Source of the DNA: Vandiemenella viatica
Taxonomy: Eukaryota; Arthropoda; Insecta; Orthoptera; Morabidae
Assembly: GCA_031002005.1 (NCBI GenBank)
Contig: JARYHS010008074.1
Location: 268,895,930-268,959,929, forward strand
Length of the DNA stretch: 64,000 nucleotides
Reading direction: 5' to 3'
A model generated the notes under the pieces. The model was not told where the DNA came from. It was given only the letters and a program-made list of their open reading frames with translations, and made no database searches. Below are positions 45,771-57,821 of this stretch, in pieces. The position numbers were made by a program, and so were the translations under genes. Every line of letters begins with the position of its first letter. The first letter of the stretch is position 1.

Positions 45771-48432
45771 AAATCTTGTAATTGGTTAAAAATGCATAAC
45801 CAACTTTTGTTGTGTAGGAAAATAATTATGAACTCTTTTATGGAAGCAACACTGAGGAAAAGCTCTGTTGATATCTAGTGGCACCAAAATTGCATCACCT
45901 ACTGATATTTTGAAAAATTGTACTTCTTCCATTATATTCTTCTGCTTAAAGCTGACTGAATTTTTCCACCCAGAGATTTCATTTATATTCAGATGTTAAA
46001 AAGGATGGGAAGGCAGGTAGAGAAGTAGTTAAACTGGCTGCCGCTCAACCTAGTCATGTGATATTTGAGTTAGTTTATGCCCTAATATTATATGACTCAA
46101 TATAGCTTGTAAATCAAATTGACTACCCATCCATGTGCCATTGCCTCCCTGTTGACAGCTGAGTATAAACAGTTAATTTTAAGAAACTGGGTTCGCAGTG
46201 GAAGTAGTGCATGCTTCGGAAATTTCTGTTAATAGTGTGATTTTGACACAGCTACAGACCTGAGAAGTTTTTCTTTGTGGTGTAGTGTTATTCAACATTT
46301 AATTCACATACATTGAACTAAATGACTAGTTGGTGTCTAATTCTTGTGGTTGTTTTATTAGTAAGAGAGTGCTTTTGTTATATAATTATTTTAAAAGAAT
46401 TATAATAATCAAGTTGCTTAGTGTTTGTATCTTTCTTTTCTTACTGATAAATAGTGAGTATAATTAATTGTATGTTGTATCAATCTTTAAATATTCTTTT
46501 TTAATCTTAAGTTTTAGTTAGAATCTGTTGGAGGTTAAATAGTGTGGAATGTCATCAGAAGTATCATTTAATTATTATTATTATTATTTTGTGGTGTTTG
46601 AATTAAATGGGGATATTTATGTCTGGTAAGTGTGGTGCATATTGTAGCACTGTGGTGATTGTGATGGTTGGAACAGATAGGTATAACCAAGAAGGTCAAG
46701 AGTAAATTGCATCATTTAGAATATATGAGAATTGGTGTTGATAGAAATGTAAGTTAAGAGTGTGCAGGGGAATGTGATTGAGGCACAGTATGCAATGGTA
46801 GAGCTGATATAGGTCCGGATTGTCCCCGGATAAACCCAGTGTTGAGATACATAAATATAGAGACACTGGAGCTGTTATAGAAAGGCTTGAGGTTATAAGA
46901 TTACTTTTACTATTACAAGGACTGTAACAGCCTACTCTCCCAAATCTGCAAGACGCCGGCAGACAGTGGTGTATTCGTGAGTGCAGTTAATCTTAACTGA
47001 CATCGGTGGCAGCGTTGTTACCTAAACTTCAGAGAGAACTTCAGCCTCCTGCAATTCTGATTATCACTCCAGAAATAGTAAAGGTTTTCTTAACTATTTA
47101 CAAAAAAAAAAAAAAACAACAAGTTTCTAATAGACTCATACTTCATTTTCAATTTAAATTATCCTTTCCTTCTATCCTGCCACCGACCGATATGTAAATG
47201 TAAAGATAATTGTCAGAAGATTTCCCGTTGCAACAAAGTTCCAAAAAATTTAACACCACATTTGAAATTTACTACCATTTACATTTTCAACAATAAGGTA
47301 TGAAAAATTCTTAGCTGTAAGTGATGGAAGTGTATTAAAATCATTCTTCCCTTCAAATTTATTTCTACCTTCATTAGCATTCCCCTACACACGTTTTCGA
47401 CACTATGTCAGTCTATTGTGCAACTTGACATATCAACTCAACTGAAACAAAAACTTCTCTGTGCATATCTATTTTTCTGATCGTGAAACAAGCACAAATT
47501 TAAATGTTTCAATCGCTTGGGTGAACCTTCTCTAGTTTGGGAATTTATAAGGCCTTCACAACACTTTAAACAGTCGCCGTCCTATCAAAACCAAAACACT
47601 GAATTTAAACCATGGGTCTGCAAAAAAAATATTCCGAGCCCTTTGCAGACCTTCTCAGAGACTTATAACTCTTAACCAACACTTGGCAAAATGACTTCCT
47701 CCCCATAAACGTTGATAAGAGTTCAGTTACCAAACAACAAAAGAACTAATAATGTTTCACTTCAATTAAAAGATTTCTTGCACAACTTCTCTCTTACTGT
47801 GGGCAGAAACATACGCTCCCACTGTAGTTGGGTGGCGGTCTGCCACACCTTTTCTAGCTCGCCCCTATTTATAACATGCTACCCCATGTGACGCCTCGGT
47901 AAGGTGTCATTCTTCCACTAGGCACCCAATGGTGCAACTTTTCTCCCTCGCGCTTCTCAAACAATTGTGCCACACACAGAAACGGCCCAGTGTGTCCTAA
48001 AAAGGCTCAAATAAAGCCCTAAATAAACCACTGTAATGTTACAAGGTCTTTCATAGAGTTTGGGCATCATTGGTAGGTTTTTTTTTTTTTAAAAATAAAG
48101 CCAGGCCTACACTCAAATAAAACAGGGAAGATAATACTTTCTTAGTTGTTAGCTAAATCTGTGAAGGCGTTCACATCCAGTTATGATTTGATTAGGAATT
48201 TCATTATTTGCTTTAGAAGCTGCTGGCAAAGGCATTAATATATATATATACTGATAAAAAAGTTAAACACCCAAAAGGAATATTGGGATTTGTAAATAAA
48301 GTGGTATGTATTGAAGATTGCAATCGCACAATGTTTTCAATCCCACATTTGTGGATTTTGGGATTGGCATCAAACCCGCGGGATCCAGTGCAATTCTTCT
48401 TTAAAGTGCTATAAAATTATATAATAAATGTC
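45771..48432. other. Intron with possible LTR-like GC-rich block
   Basis: A TTA microsatellite is at 46572-46588, an A run at 47101-47114 and a TA run at 48239-48249. 47560-47960 is notably GC-richer, with a CCCCTATTTATAA that reads as a TATA-type motif on the minus strand. It may be part of a solo LTR, but I could not find paired ends. Confidence 0.4.
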
Positions 48433-49170
48433 TATTTATTATTATTATTAATTTTCATTGTGATGGAGCTAATGCTCCAATGGCAATTCCCCTATTCATC
48501 TAATTACCCCTTTTTATTTTTTAACGTTATCTTTTATAATTGGAGTGTTTTAAATTCCTCCCCCATTTACTTTTCTGATTTACAAATATTTATTTTAAAT
48601 TCCTTAAGCATTTTTGTTCAATTATTCATGACTTCACTTGGTAATTTGTTCTAATCCCAGACACCCTCACCAACAAAAGAAAATTTTCCAGCTTCCTTAT
48701 GCATGAAATCAAGTTCCAGCTCGTGGTCATCATTATCTTTCCCCTTCTATGCACTATTCGTAATTTTTTGACCAATATCCCCTCTAAGCCCTGTCACCAA
48801 CGTATGTCCACCCTGTACATTCCCAGCACTCTCTTAACCATATTCCTTTCCTCCAATGAATCCCAATCCAGCTCCTTTATCATATCAGTTACTGAATGGG
48901 TCCTGCGATAATTGGTGGCACATACAAATCTAACTGATCTTCTTTGCACATTTACGTATTTGATAATCAAAATGTGGGTCCCAAACTACGCTGCCACATT
49001 CAGTCAATGGTGTAACCAAATCCCCCCCCCCCCCCCCCCCTGTAAATGAAGTATTATGAAACCTTTTCCTACCATCTGCCCAATGTGCTCTGCCAATTGA
49101 GTTTGTTGTTTAACATAATGCCCAGATATTTACACTTCAAGCTTTCAACAAATAATTCTGATTCCCGCAC
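48433..49170 (-). mobile_element. CR1-like LINE copy 2, 3' fragment
   Basis: It matches 56055-56520 and then 57860-58050 of the near-complete CR1, with no solo LTR between them at 48960. This independently shows the empty site. It ends at a TTA repeat (48434-48449) and includes a 19-20 base C run near 49021. It is 5' truncated. Confidence 0.85.
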
Positions 49171-50122
49171 TCTAATCATAATTATCGTTAAGTTTTTTAT
49201 TCTATTAATAAATCAACTTTAATGTTAAATAGTAGAAATCAATACTTAACAATATTTTAGTTAATTTAAAAATTTCCTAACCTTCCTTAAGTATAATTTG
49301 TGCTTTTAGACTTTTGTTTTAAATCTAATTCAAGTTATTAAGTAAATAATCAAATACATTAAGTATCCAGTTTTAGCTCACATTATATGCCTTGCAGTAA
49401 ATCATATGACTTTGAAAAATAATCTATTTATCTACTAAGCAGTCAAGATAACACTTTATTTACAAAGAATTACATACATTGCCAGCTGCCGAGAAACCCT
49501 TACTGCCTCCACACTTTGTCAGTCACTAAATGAACGTAAATAAAATTCTTTTTGGAAAGCTTAACATCTTTCTGCTCTTTTTTGAGATTCAGTTTAGTAG
49601 GTGGATGATCCAGTGTTACAGTCATGCTTTGTGCTTCGGTTGTCCCGACAAGATCTATGTAGTCTACGTCCAAGTCATTTAAAGTTATTTCTTTACATTC
49701 AACTTTTCTTTCATTAGGAGAGAGAGATCAACACCAAAGTTTGTCAACCATTCTTTGGCCAAACTGATGTATTGCTCCACTGTGCACAAACTGTGTATTC
49801 CAGGCAAGCCAAGGTTAGAATGTGTTTATTTGCGGTGAACATAAACATTCAAACATCGGTGATTTTTTGGGGGGTTTCCACTGATTAAAACTGAACGAAA
49901 ATCCGCCCCTCTGTTTCTTGAGAGATTCAAAGTGAATAGTGGAAAATTTGTTATCATAGATATTATTGTATTAGCAGAATTAAGAAGTTGAAATACTCTT
50001 TTTTAAAACAAATATTTTAAATCTGATGAAGTACAGAAAAAATTAATGGTATTTTTTTCCCTTCAGAAACATTCTGAAAATTATTTATTCCATTGAATTT
50101 TTTAAAACTTTTTTTTTTTTAG
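49171..50122. other. TRAPPC9 intron before candidate exon D
   Basis: It is AT-rich with no gene. It ends in a long T tract and AG. Confidence 0.5.
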
Positions 50123-50158
50123 ATTATTTCTACTTCTTCCTCAGAAATGATTCCAATT
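50123..50158 (+). CDS. TRAPPC9: Candidate TRAPPC9 micro-exon D (36 nt)
   Basis: A strong polypyrimidine tract ending AG (50108-50122) precedes an open 36-nt block followed by GTATGT. It is phase 0 on both sides, as exon C requires. It encodes IISTSSSEMIPI. In the vertebrate protein the residues after PALPRLQ are ISTS..., so the start agrees. The exon is very short and the agreement is four or five residues, so it is tentative. Confidence 0.5.
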
Positions 50159-51081
50159 GTATGTATCAGTTATGTGTGTATGATCTGGCAGCTAATTTTG
50201 CAGCAAACCGATATAACGCAGATTTTAATAATACATACAACAAAAACCAGCAGAAGTGCTTATAAAAAGATAAAAGTGAATCAATTTTCTTACAAATCAT
50301 GAAGGATGCCATAAAAACATGTTTGTTGCTGCAAGTAAAATGTCAGCTCGATGGGGTCACGCAAATGAGGCAATACAGTTGGTAGAGACAGAGTCAGGCA
50401 GAAAGCAACACAAACTGACACGTTTTTGTTCCATTTTACAGATTGTGAATCTGCTTAATTTTTCGTAGGATCCACCAATCTGCCAAATGTTGCAAATCCG
50501 CAGCATTGTGGGGTCATGTATTTCTTGATTGCAATGAATACGTATCATTGATGGGTAATTAAATGATTAAAATGTCATGAATGCTGAGTACATCCATCAA
50601 AGCGTATAAGGAGTGAATCACACATGAGCAATCAGGTGCCGAAGCATATAACAATCAGTCAGTAATATAAGAGATGGTCAACAGACAAAGAACATGCTTG
50701 AATGGAATAGGCCACACTACCAGCACCTGATGCAGTTTCATGCAAGTTACAGTGTGGGAATGCATGAGGGTGATTGATTTGTACTACTCAGTTGTAAGGC
50801 ATACAGATATAACAATGTCCTAGTAGTTTTGGAACCAGTGGATTATGAACATTCTGTGGTTGATAGGCGAATCTTTTTTCTCAACTTCCCAAGAGGAATA
50901 TTAATACTTGGGTACAACTCTATGTCATGTGAGTGGTAGAGCAATGAATAACATTCCAGTAGGGTATGTCCAATAATTACATTTATTTACAATCAAAACA
51001 TAATACACCTCTAATCAGACATTAGATTCCCTAGTAACCCTGCTACAGCCAGGTCAGTTACCCTTGCAACTGATGTCATAG
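50159..51081. other. Intron, nothing recognised
   Basis: There are no frames with family resemblance and no repeats that I could match within the window. Confidence 0.5.
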
Positions 51082-51089
51082 GTTGCCAT

Positions 51090-52680
51090 TAGGGTTTGGA
51101 ATCCAGCAAACAGGGATCCCGCGGGATCCCGCATCATTAGGCAGTCTGGTGGATCCCGCACAAAATTATGCGGATCCGCAATCCACAAACTCTGTGTGTC
51201 ATTCTGCGTGACTCGCTGCCCCACTCGGCCTATATTGGATGTATTGCACTGTTTGCCTGTACTGTTGGCATTTGACTCATATGAACAAAGGATTGTTTTT
51301 ATCAACCTTTGTCATTCGTAAGAAAATAGATCAACTTTTACCTACTCATTATTACTTACATTTGTTTCAAGCGAACATTTCTATTATTTGAGTTATGTTA
51401 CATGTTTAGTCGAATTAGTGTTTTTTACGAGTCGCACACGTCACCTGTATTTGCAGATAAAGTAATTGTGACAACTTCCTGTATTTACGGCTGAAAATTA
51501 TACTATTTGTTGATACGAAACTAATGTTATTGTAATTTTAACGATTACATCCCTATTTATTTAGCAGTTATCAAAAGGCAATTTTATATTCTTTGACTTA
51601 TTGTTGTCTCTACCGCTGCCTCAATGCTTTTGAAATACATGTTCTTTGGCGAAAGCTGCCTGCTTACATGTACCACTCTGGCTTCTATTAATCTCTGTTG
51701 GGTGATAAATCACCACAATATATTATTTTTGAGTGAATAGCATGCATCCTTTCAACTCCTTGTTATTTCGACTAAAGGCAACAAAACATATAATGAAGTA
51801 TTCACGGGTATATCGCCGAATTGTGTTGTAAAAACATCATGCCTCTGCCATCCTCTTTACGTATGAAATTTCGTGGTTTTACAGAGCAATGTAGCGACAC
51901 ACCCGTGAGGACTTCATTGCAATTATACGCTGAGGAAGTCTCCTTTCTTACATAAAAAATTAATTTCAACTAAAAACAAGTCGTTACACCACTTAAAGTA
52001 AAATTGAAATACTTGACAGTTTATGTCTTCGTGAGTAGCTCTCTTAATAACAATGAATCAACTATAAGATTCATCAAGAAATCAGGAGAAATAGTAATGA
52101 ATCCTAAAAAAACAATTCTTCTAAAAATAGACTAAGTTTCGTGCTTGTGCCGTGACAAAAAGCTATGAGATCTTGTTCTGAACCAAGTCTACACTTTAAA
52201 GAATATATTCACCTCAATTTGTGACATATAATGCTTTCTCTCAGTGTTTTAGATCGTTTATTTAAAATAATAATAATAATAAAAACTCTGGTGACTTAGT
52301 TAGTATGTATACTACGTTTTCTAACTGATATGGCTTATTTTAAGAGACATAATATGACCTAAGAGTGAATATTTTGCACTTTTTATTATTTATTTAAAAA
52401 TTGGTTTAGAGTTTAAAAATGTAAAAATCTAAATATTACTAAAACAAGCTAAACATTTTTAGTGCCACTTTGCCAATTAAAATATTGTTAATTTTTATTA
52501 TTTAACATAAAATGATTTATTAATTTAATTAACAGAAATTTATTATTTAATTTGTTAACACTTTAAATAACTATGTTTAAAAAATATGCGTTGAAAAACT
52601 ATTAACGCCAATCTCGCGGGAACCCGCAAATCCTGCAAAATTCCCATGGGATTAAAAGCACTGCAGGATTGTAATCCTTA
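51090..52680. mobile_element. hAT-like non-autonomous element (1591 bp)
   Basis: The flanks GTTGCCAT (51082-51089) and GTTGCAAT (52681-52688) form an 8-bp duplication with one mismatch. The ends TAGGGTTTGGAATCC and (reversed) TAAGGATTACAATCC agree at 11 of 15. Both subterminal regions carry GC-rich GCGGGATCCCGC or CTCGCGGGAACCCGC palindromic motifs in an otherwise AT-rich unit. It has no transposase frame. Confidence 0.75.
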
Positions 52681-52688
52681 GTTGCAAT

Positions 52689-54539
52689 CCCTCGAACTCC
52701 CATAAGGTTCAACCATCCCATTCCAAAATTGCCAATGTGGATCATTCCCACCTGTTTTATTGGTGATACTGGCATTTGCTCTCGGCATCAACTGCTAAAC
52801 TGCATTCATCTTCTGCTACTCACGACGGCTAACTTCTAACTGCCTCCCTCGAAGATTGCCAGTTGTGACCTGCCAGACAGCCCCTCTTCACTCTGTGTCC
52901 TCCAGTTTTGTTCACTATTCCTCCCACTCCCTTGTACTTAGTGGGGAGACTTTCTATCCAACCACATCCTCCGTTTATGTGGTCATCCTTAGCCAAATGA
53001 TGTATTGCGCTGCCTATTACTACTGACTGGATGACCCATTCTGCTGGGCATTGCCTTCTGTGACACCACATTCCAATGGCTGAAACTGTTTATCTTCACT
53101 TTTGCAACTGACCTGACTCTTGGTAACGTTAAATGAAATCACAAATGTATTCCCTTTAATTCACTAAAAAAACTCGTTGGCCGCCACACCTACCCATCCC
53201 TGGGTAAGACTGTTCCACTCAGTCGTACAATTACAATAGTCTATTCCCCTTAGGCTGGTGTCTTCCCATCTCATCTAGTATTTCCCCATGATACAATTTT
53301 CTTTTTTTTTCAGTACATGCTTTGAAGCTACGTGTTACCATGTATACAATATTTGAAGTGTGTGTATGTCACAAATGTCGTCTTCCGTTGGCTGCTGGTT
53401 TTGTTGCTTGCTGTTCTAGCACATGTCTTCTCAATGCTGCAGTCGTCTTGTAGTTCCGCATAGCATGCGTGTATGTCAGCCCACTGCATGCCGGCTGTCT
53501 ACTTGCATCAGCGCCACACCCACTGTGTCAAGGTCGCCTGTGATGTGTGCTTAGCTCGTCTGCTAGCGTTGCTTGTCCTGTGTCAGCCAGGCTGTCTGCC
53601 TCGTGATGACATCTGCTGATTCACCATTGTGGCTGCTTTTCTGCTCCTCTTTGTATCGTCCACTCGTGTTAACATACTGCGATTACACACCGCTCTAAAT
53701 TTTTCACAACCCATGATAAACTAACGACTAGTTAGTTCTGTAGCTTCATAATGACTGTGTTCTGCTTCTGTTTTTGCTGTTATGATTCCATCCACAGTGT
53801 CTGTCTTCCTAGTGAAACACTTATTGAGCATCTTCAATCACAATTCCATAGATTAGACATTAAAATTTGTCTCCTTCAATACGTAAGTGTAATCTTCTTC
53901 CTTCCCGTTCATACAACTTTCAACATTGTTTTTCTCTTTCACAATTAATAGTAGACTTCCACACATTACACTTATTTCAACATTTACACTCACTTTTCTC
54001 CAATAATGGTTCAGTACATCCTTTCTTTTTTTCCTTCGCCATATTCTCCTCCAAGTATTTTATAGTTTTTGTAATTTGTCTTCTTCTCATAGTAACAATA
54101 AATCGTTGCACTTTTTCATAACATTCACTTCAAGGCATAGACATTCATTGTCAATGTCCTTAGCACTTTACACTTAACTGTAGGTCGCCACATTTTCCAG
54201 CCAATTCTTTTTGCCTTTAACATGCATTTAATATTTGCCGTTGGCCTACTACGGCCAAATAAGTTTGCTTACATGTTCACTATATTTTCACTGCTGTTAC
54301 TTCGTTCCTTGACTTTATTTTTGTCTCGTGATTGCTGCAGTGTGTTTTTTTCCGCTTGCGAAGCTTAGCGTTGTGTAGTGCTCTTGACCTGATTCACCCT
54401 GTCCTCTGAACACACATCCTGCCCTGCCTGTCTTCATTACTACTGTTCTGTCTTTTGACATTTGCTGTCTGTTTTCGAAATCAGCACGTTCCATCCTTGC
54501 TAATAGAATCACTTCACTTCGTCGGCGTGAACCATTCAT
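52689..54539. other. Unassigned, possibly Gypsy 3' region
   Basis: It lies downstream (minus sense) of the Gypsy integrase fragment. The block 53380-53700 is GC-richer and might be LTR or env-position sequence. I see no LTR pair, no envelope features and no conserved frame. Confidence 0.35.
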
Positions 54540-55780
54540 TGTAAGCTAGTTTTACTTCCCTCGTAGTAGCAGGTTTGGGGGTTTCACTTGAATGATGATA
54601 TAAAGTCTGATAAAAGGAGTCGGTAATTTTCTTGATCTTCCTCCCTGTAGCGCGAAGTTTTATAATCGAACTCCGTCTCCAGGTTTGAAGTTTTCCAGGT
54701 TTTCTTGTTGGACATATCACTACTTGTTTTTCTCCTTCCGATCTCTAATAAAATGTTTAGCGCTTTCATGCAATGCCTGAATTTGCTGGCACAAGGCATG
54801 TCTGTAATTATCGTAATTGTAAACTGGTTCTTCTGGGCATTTATACAATGCTCTCTCATCTATAAAATGGAAGATACGGTGAGTATTTAGTCAGTGTATT
54901 GGGTGCGCTATTGTAAACAAATGTGGCATATTTTAGTAGTAATTATGCAAATACTCTGTTAACGTTTTGTGTGTTTGTTCCAAACTTCCGTTGGTCATTG
55001 GTCAGAAGAGGACAATAAATACTTGTTTCACCTTCAATATGTCACACACCTTCTTCAGTAGTTCTCCCATGAAACATTTCCTGTTGTCTGAAAGCACTTT
55101 CGCTGGAATTCCATAGCACAAAATGATTTCTTCTTCGAAAACTTTGGTGACGGTTTCCACGTCCTGTTGTGCTATAGGTATTGCAATGAGGTACTTGCTT
55201 AATGCATCCTGGCAGTCAGGAGGATGTACTTATTTCCTCCCAGCGTCACGTTGAACAGTCCCACTATATCGATATCACATCGCTCAAACACTTGATCCGG
55301 TGTATCTGTGATCTTCAATGGCACTCTCACATTGAGTTCTCATCGCTTATTTACTTGACACTGGTTGCATCTTTTTATGTATTGTGCAATGTCACCTCAT
55401 ATCCCTGGCCATGAGGTGCATTGCCTGATTCTTTCCTATGTTCTTGACTGTCTTTGGTGTCCACCAAGTTCGGAATATTGGGCTTCATACAAAATCTCTT
55501 TCTTCTCTGTGTTTGTAAATTTCAGCCTGCTGGCTTCTTCGTAGGTGCTGGAGGGTTTCATATTTGTGTTGTCCACGCGGCCTACTTTGCTCACTCTGGC
55601 CTCTCGCTTGTCTTCACCAACTTTCTTGCTTTGTGCCTCATCCGTCTGCCATATGCATGATAATGCATCTGCTACTTGGTTCTCTTTTCCTGGCTTACAT
55701 TGTTTCATATTCTGTAAGGCTCCAGCCTTAGTCTGAACTTCATCATGCATGAAGATGGTTCCTTTATCGATCATACCCAT
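54540..55780 (-). pseudogene. Gypsy-type RNase H end and integrase fragment
   Basis: Reading down from 55780: KPGKENQVADALS is the end of the Gypsy RNase H. YEAQYSELGGHQRQSRT lies in the integrase zinc-binding region. QVFERCDIDIVG with NKYILL (about 55200-55320) is the first catalytic aspartate of the integrase core. The QQIQALHESAKHF region (54700-54820) is the linker before the C-terminal domain. Multiple frames are used, so it is broken. Protease and reverse transcriptase are absent; the fragment stops at 55780. Confidence 0.82.
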
Positions 55781-56025
55781 TGTAATGGCGTAAGCTAACC
55801 TAGAATTTCGTAAATGTGCATAACAAAATTTGTTTACAGAATAGCAGGCTCAGTTGAACAACCTTATACCTCAGCTTTAGAATCATTTACACAGTTAATT
55901 CAGGAAATAAACATAGCTGTATGGTTAATTCAGGCAATTACTCAAGTAAATTCAAGTGATAAATCTGACTAAACAGCTGTAGAAGGTCTGAAAATAAGAT
56001 CTGCATATTCAGTATTTGGTTTTGG
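55781..56025. repeat. Dispersed repeat X, copy 2
   Basis: It is similar to 24375-24550. It is AT-rich and non-coding and abuts the 3' tail of the CR1 element. Confidence 0.4.
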
Positions 56026-56061
56026 TTTAATTTAATTTAATTTAATTTAATTTAATTTAAT
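56026..56061 (-). repeat. TTTAA microsatellite tail of the CR1
   Basis: There are seven units of TTTAA on the plus strand, where the LINE 3' end lies. Confidence 0.9.
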
Positions 56062-56328
56062 TGCAACGGAGCACAGGCTCGGGTGGCAATTTCCCTACAC
56101 ACCCATCTACCCCCTATCCTGCACCCACCTACATTTGCCCTCTACAAATTTTATCTCTAAATTCTTTCAACGTTTTCGGTAAATTACTCATCATTTCTCT
56201 TGGTAACTAATTCCAATCCCTGACACCCTTAGCTAAAAAAGAGAATCTTCCCACACCCTTGTGCCTGAAATCAAGTGCCAGCTTGTGGTCATGGTCATCT
56301 TTTCCCTTCCATGCACTACTTTTCATAC

Positions 56329-56520
56329 TTATTGCAATATCTTTCCATGCCTTATCTCAGTATATGCCCTGTACACTCCCATGACCCTCCTCATCCTCAT
56401 CCTGTCTTGCAATGAATCCCATTCCAGCTCCTTTATCATATCCGTCACTGATTGTATTCTGCGATAATTTCCAGAAACAAATCTAGCAGCCCTTTTTTGC
56501 ACCCTTTTCAACTCCTGTAT
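56329..56520 (-). pseudogene. CR1 ORF2 C-terminal tail
   Basis: VQKRAARFVSGNYRR and IKELEWDSLQDRMRMRR are the standard tail of CR1 and related LINE proteins. It is cut from the reverse transcriptase by solo LTR B. Across that LTR the frame joins in register when the LTR and one TTGAT copy are ignored. Confidence 0.9.
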
Positions 56521-56525
56521 TTGAT

Positions 56526-57816
56526 TGAGGCGGTGCTACTACTACTAACAGACAGTAATTATCCACAAGAATACAGTGGGAAATGTGTGGGAACATGGTT
56601 AGCAGTTCAAGCCTTGTTTAAACATTGGTTTATTACAATTATTAATGATAATGCTGAAGCTTACAGAAATTGTTACAACTATAATATCAAATACCACCAA
56701 TCCTGGTCTTGCAAACGAAGATATGAATAATCTTGTTATCACAAAATGATATAATATTATGGACCAAACCTTGGTCTTGCAACTTTTACCTTGAATAACC
56801 CTTATAATTACAAACAATCCTACTTATACCAAATTATAGAAAATAACCAGACTGGCTCTTAATAATCTACTAGCCAAATACAATTTTATATTTGAGCCAG
56901 ACCGCTAACGACGAGGTAGAAAGCGACACACTGGTAGTAATAATTGACAGAGAAAATGACTAATATAATGTCAAATAACACCGGCCTCGATCTTGTAGAT
57001 TAACGTATGAATAATCCTGTAATCACCGACAATTCCACGTAGATCAATAACAGAAATAACAAGACCAGCTTGTTCTCATCTACCAGCATCTAACACTCTG
57101 CCAGTAGGACCAAACACAATTTATGGCTGAGGCAGACCGCTAACGACGAGGCGGAAGGCGACACTTGTGGTTGCAGTTGACGGCCACTACCTCCAATACC
57201 CTCCTAGGGCGAGAAGGCACGTTTCAGCTCGAAAAGTACCACCCGGGTCGATCGCCACGGTGTTCCCGAAGCTTCGGCACAGCACTCTCGGTGAAGAGAG
57301 TATCGGAGATATTCCCTCTCTGCAGGTGGTCGAAGCACGGTCGCGAGGGACCCACCAATTCACCAGAAGTATAATCCAAGGGCGGCCCGGTCAAACCATC
57401 AAGCTGAGTCACGGCCACTGCGAGAAATACCAGGCATAACCAATCGGCTATTGGCTGCCTCACTGACTGCTTCCTCCTTAGTCCCGCAACGCTATCACTC
57501 CGGGAAACATTAGCGGAATACCGACTGACAGCCTCCCTGGCCACCCGGTCCAACCGCGGACCCCGCTGCCCCACCGGGCTTACGGCAACACAGGGAAGTA
57601 CTCTTTCCCGACTGACCGAACGACTCACCGGCTGGTCACTAACTGGCCCTAACTGATCAACAACTCATCACCGGCCCCCTCCTTCCGTGACCCCACATAT
57701 ATACCCGCTATCGCCAGGACCCCCAGCGCTCTCTAACAGGGAAACACCAAAGAGGAAACAATCGCGAGCGGAAGAGAAGAGAAGGCAAAGATACAACAAG
57801 AGCCGAGCACGGCTCA
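56526..57816 (-). mobile_element. Solo LTR B (1291 bp) in CR1 ORF2
   Basis: It starts TGAGGCGG, ends GGCTCA, and is flanked by a perfect TTGAT duplication (56521-56525, 57817-57821). A minus-strand AATAAA lies opposite 56629-56634. A TATATA at 57698-57703, with a GC-rich region between, fits U3-R-U5 order on the minus strand. It is related to solo LTR A. No internal region is attached, as expected after LTR-LTR recombination. Overlapping frames of 69 to 134 codons in the GC-rich part show no known domain. Confidence 0.88.
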
Positions 57817-57821
57817 TTGAT

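Noticed and set aside
51054..51305. 83-codon minus-strand frame at a hAT-like end
   Set aside because: It crosses the element boundary and the GC-palindromic end, and has no domain.
53380..53700. Envelope gene of a Gypsy element
   Set aside because: No signal peptide, fusion motif or membrane segment is in an open frame downstream of the integrase.
57165..57628. Three overlapping frames of 69-134 codons on both strands
   Set aside because: All lie in the GC-rich part of solo LTR B. Simultaneous openness in several frames argues for composition, not coding.
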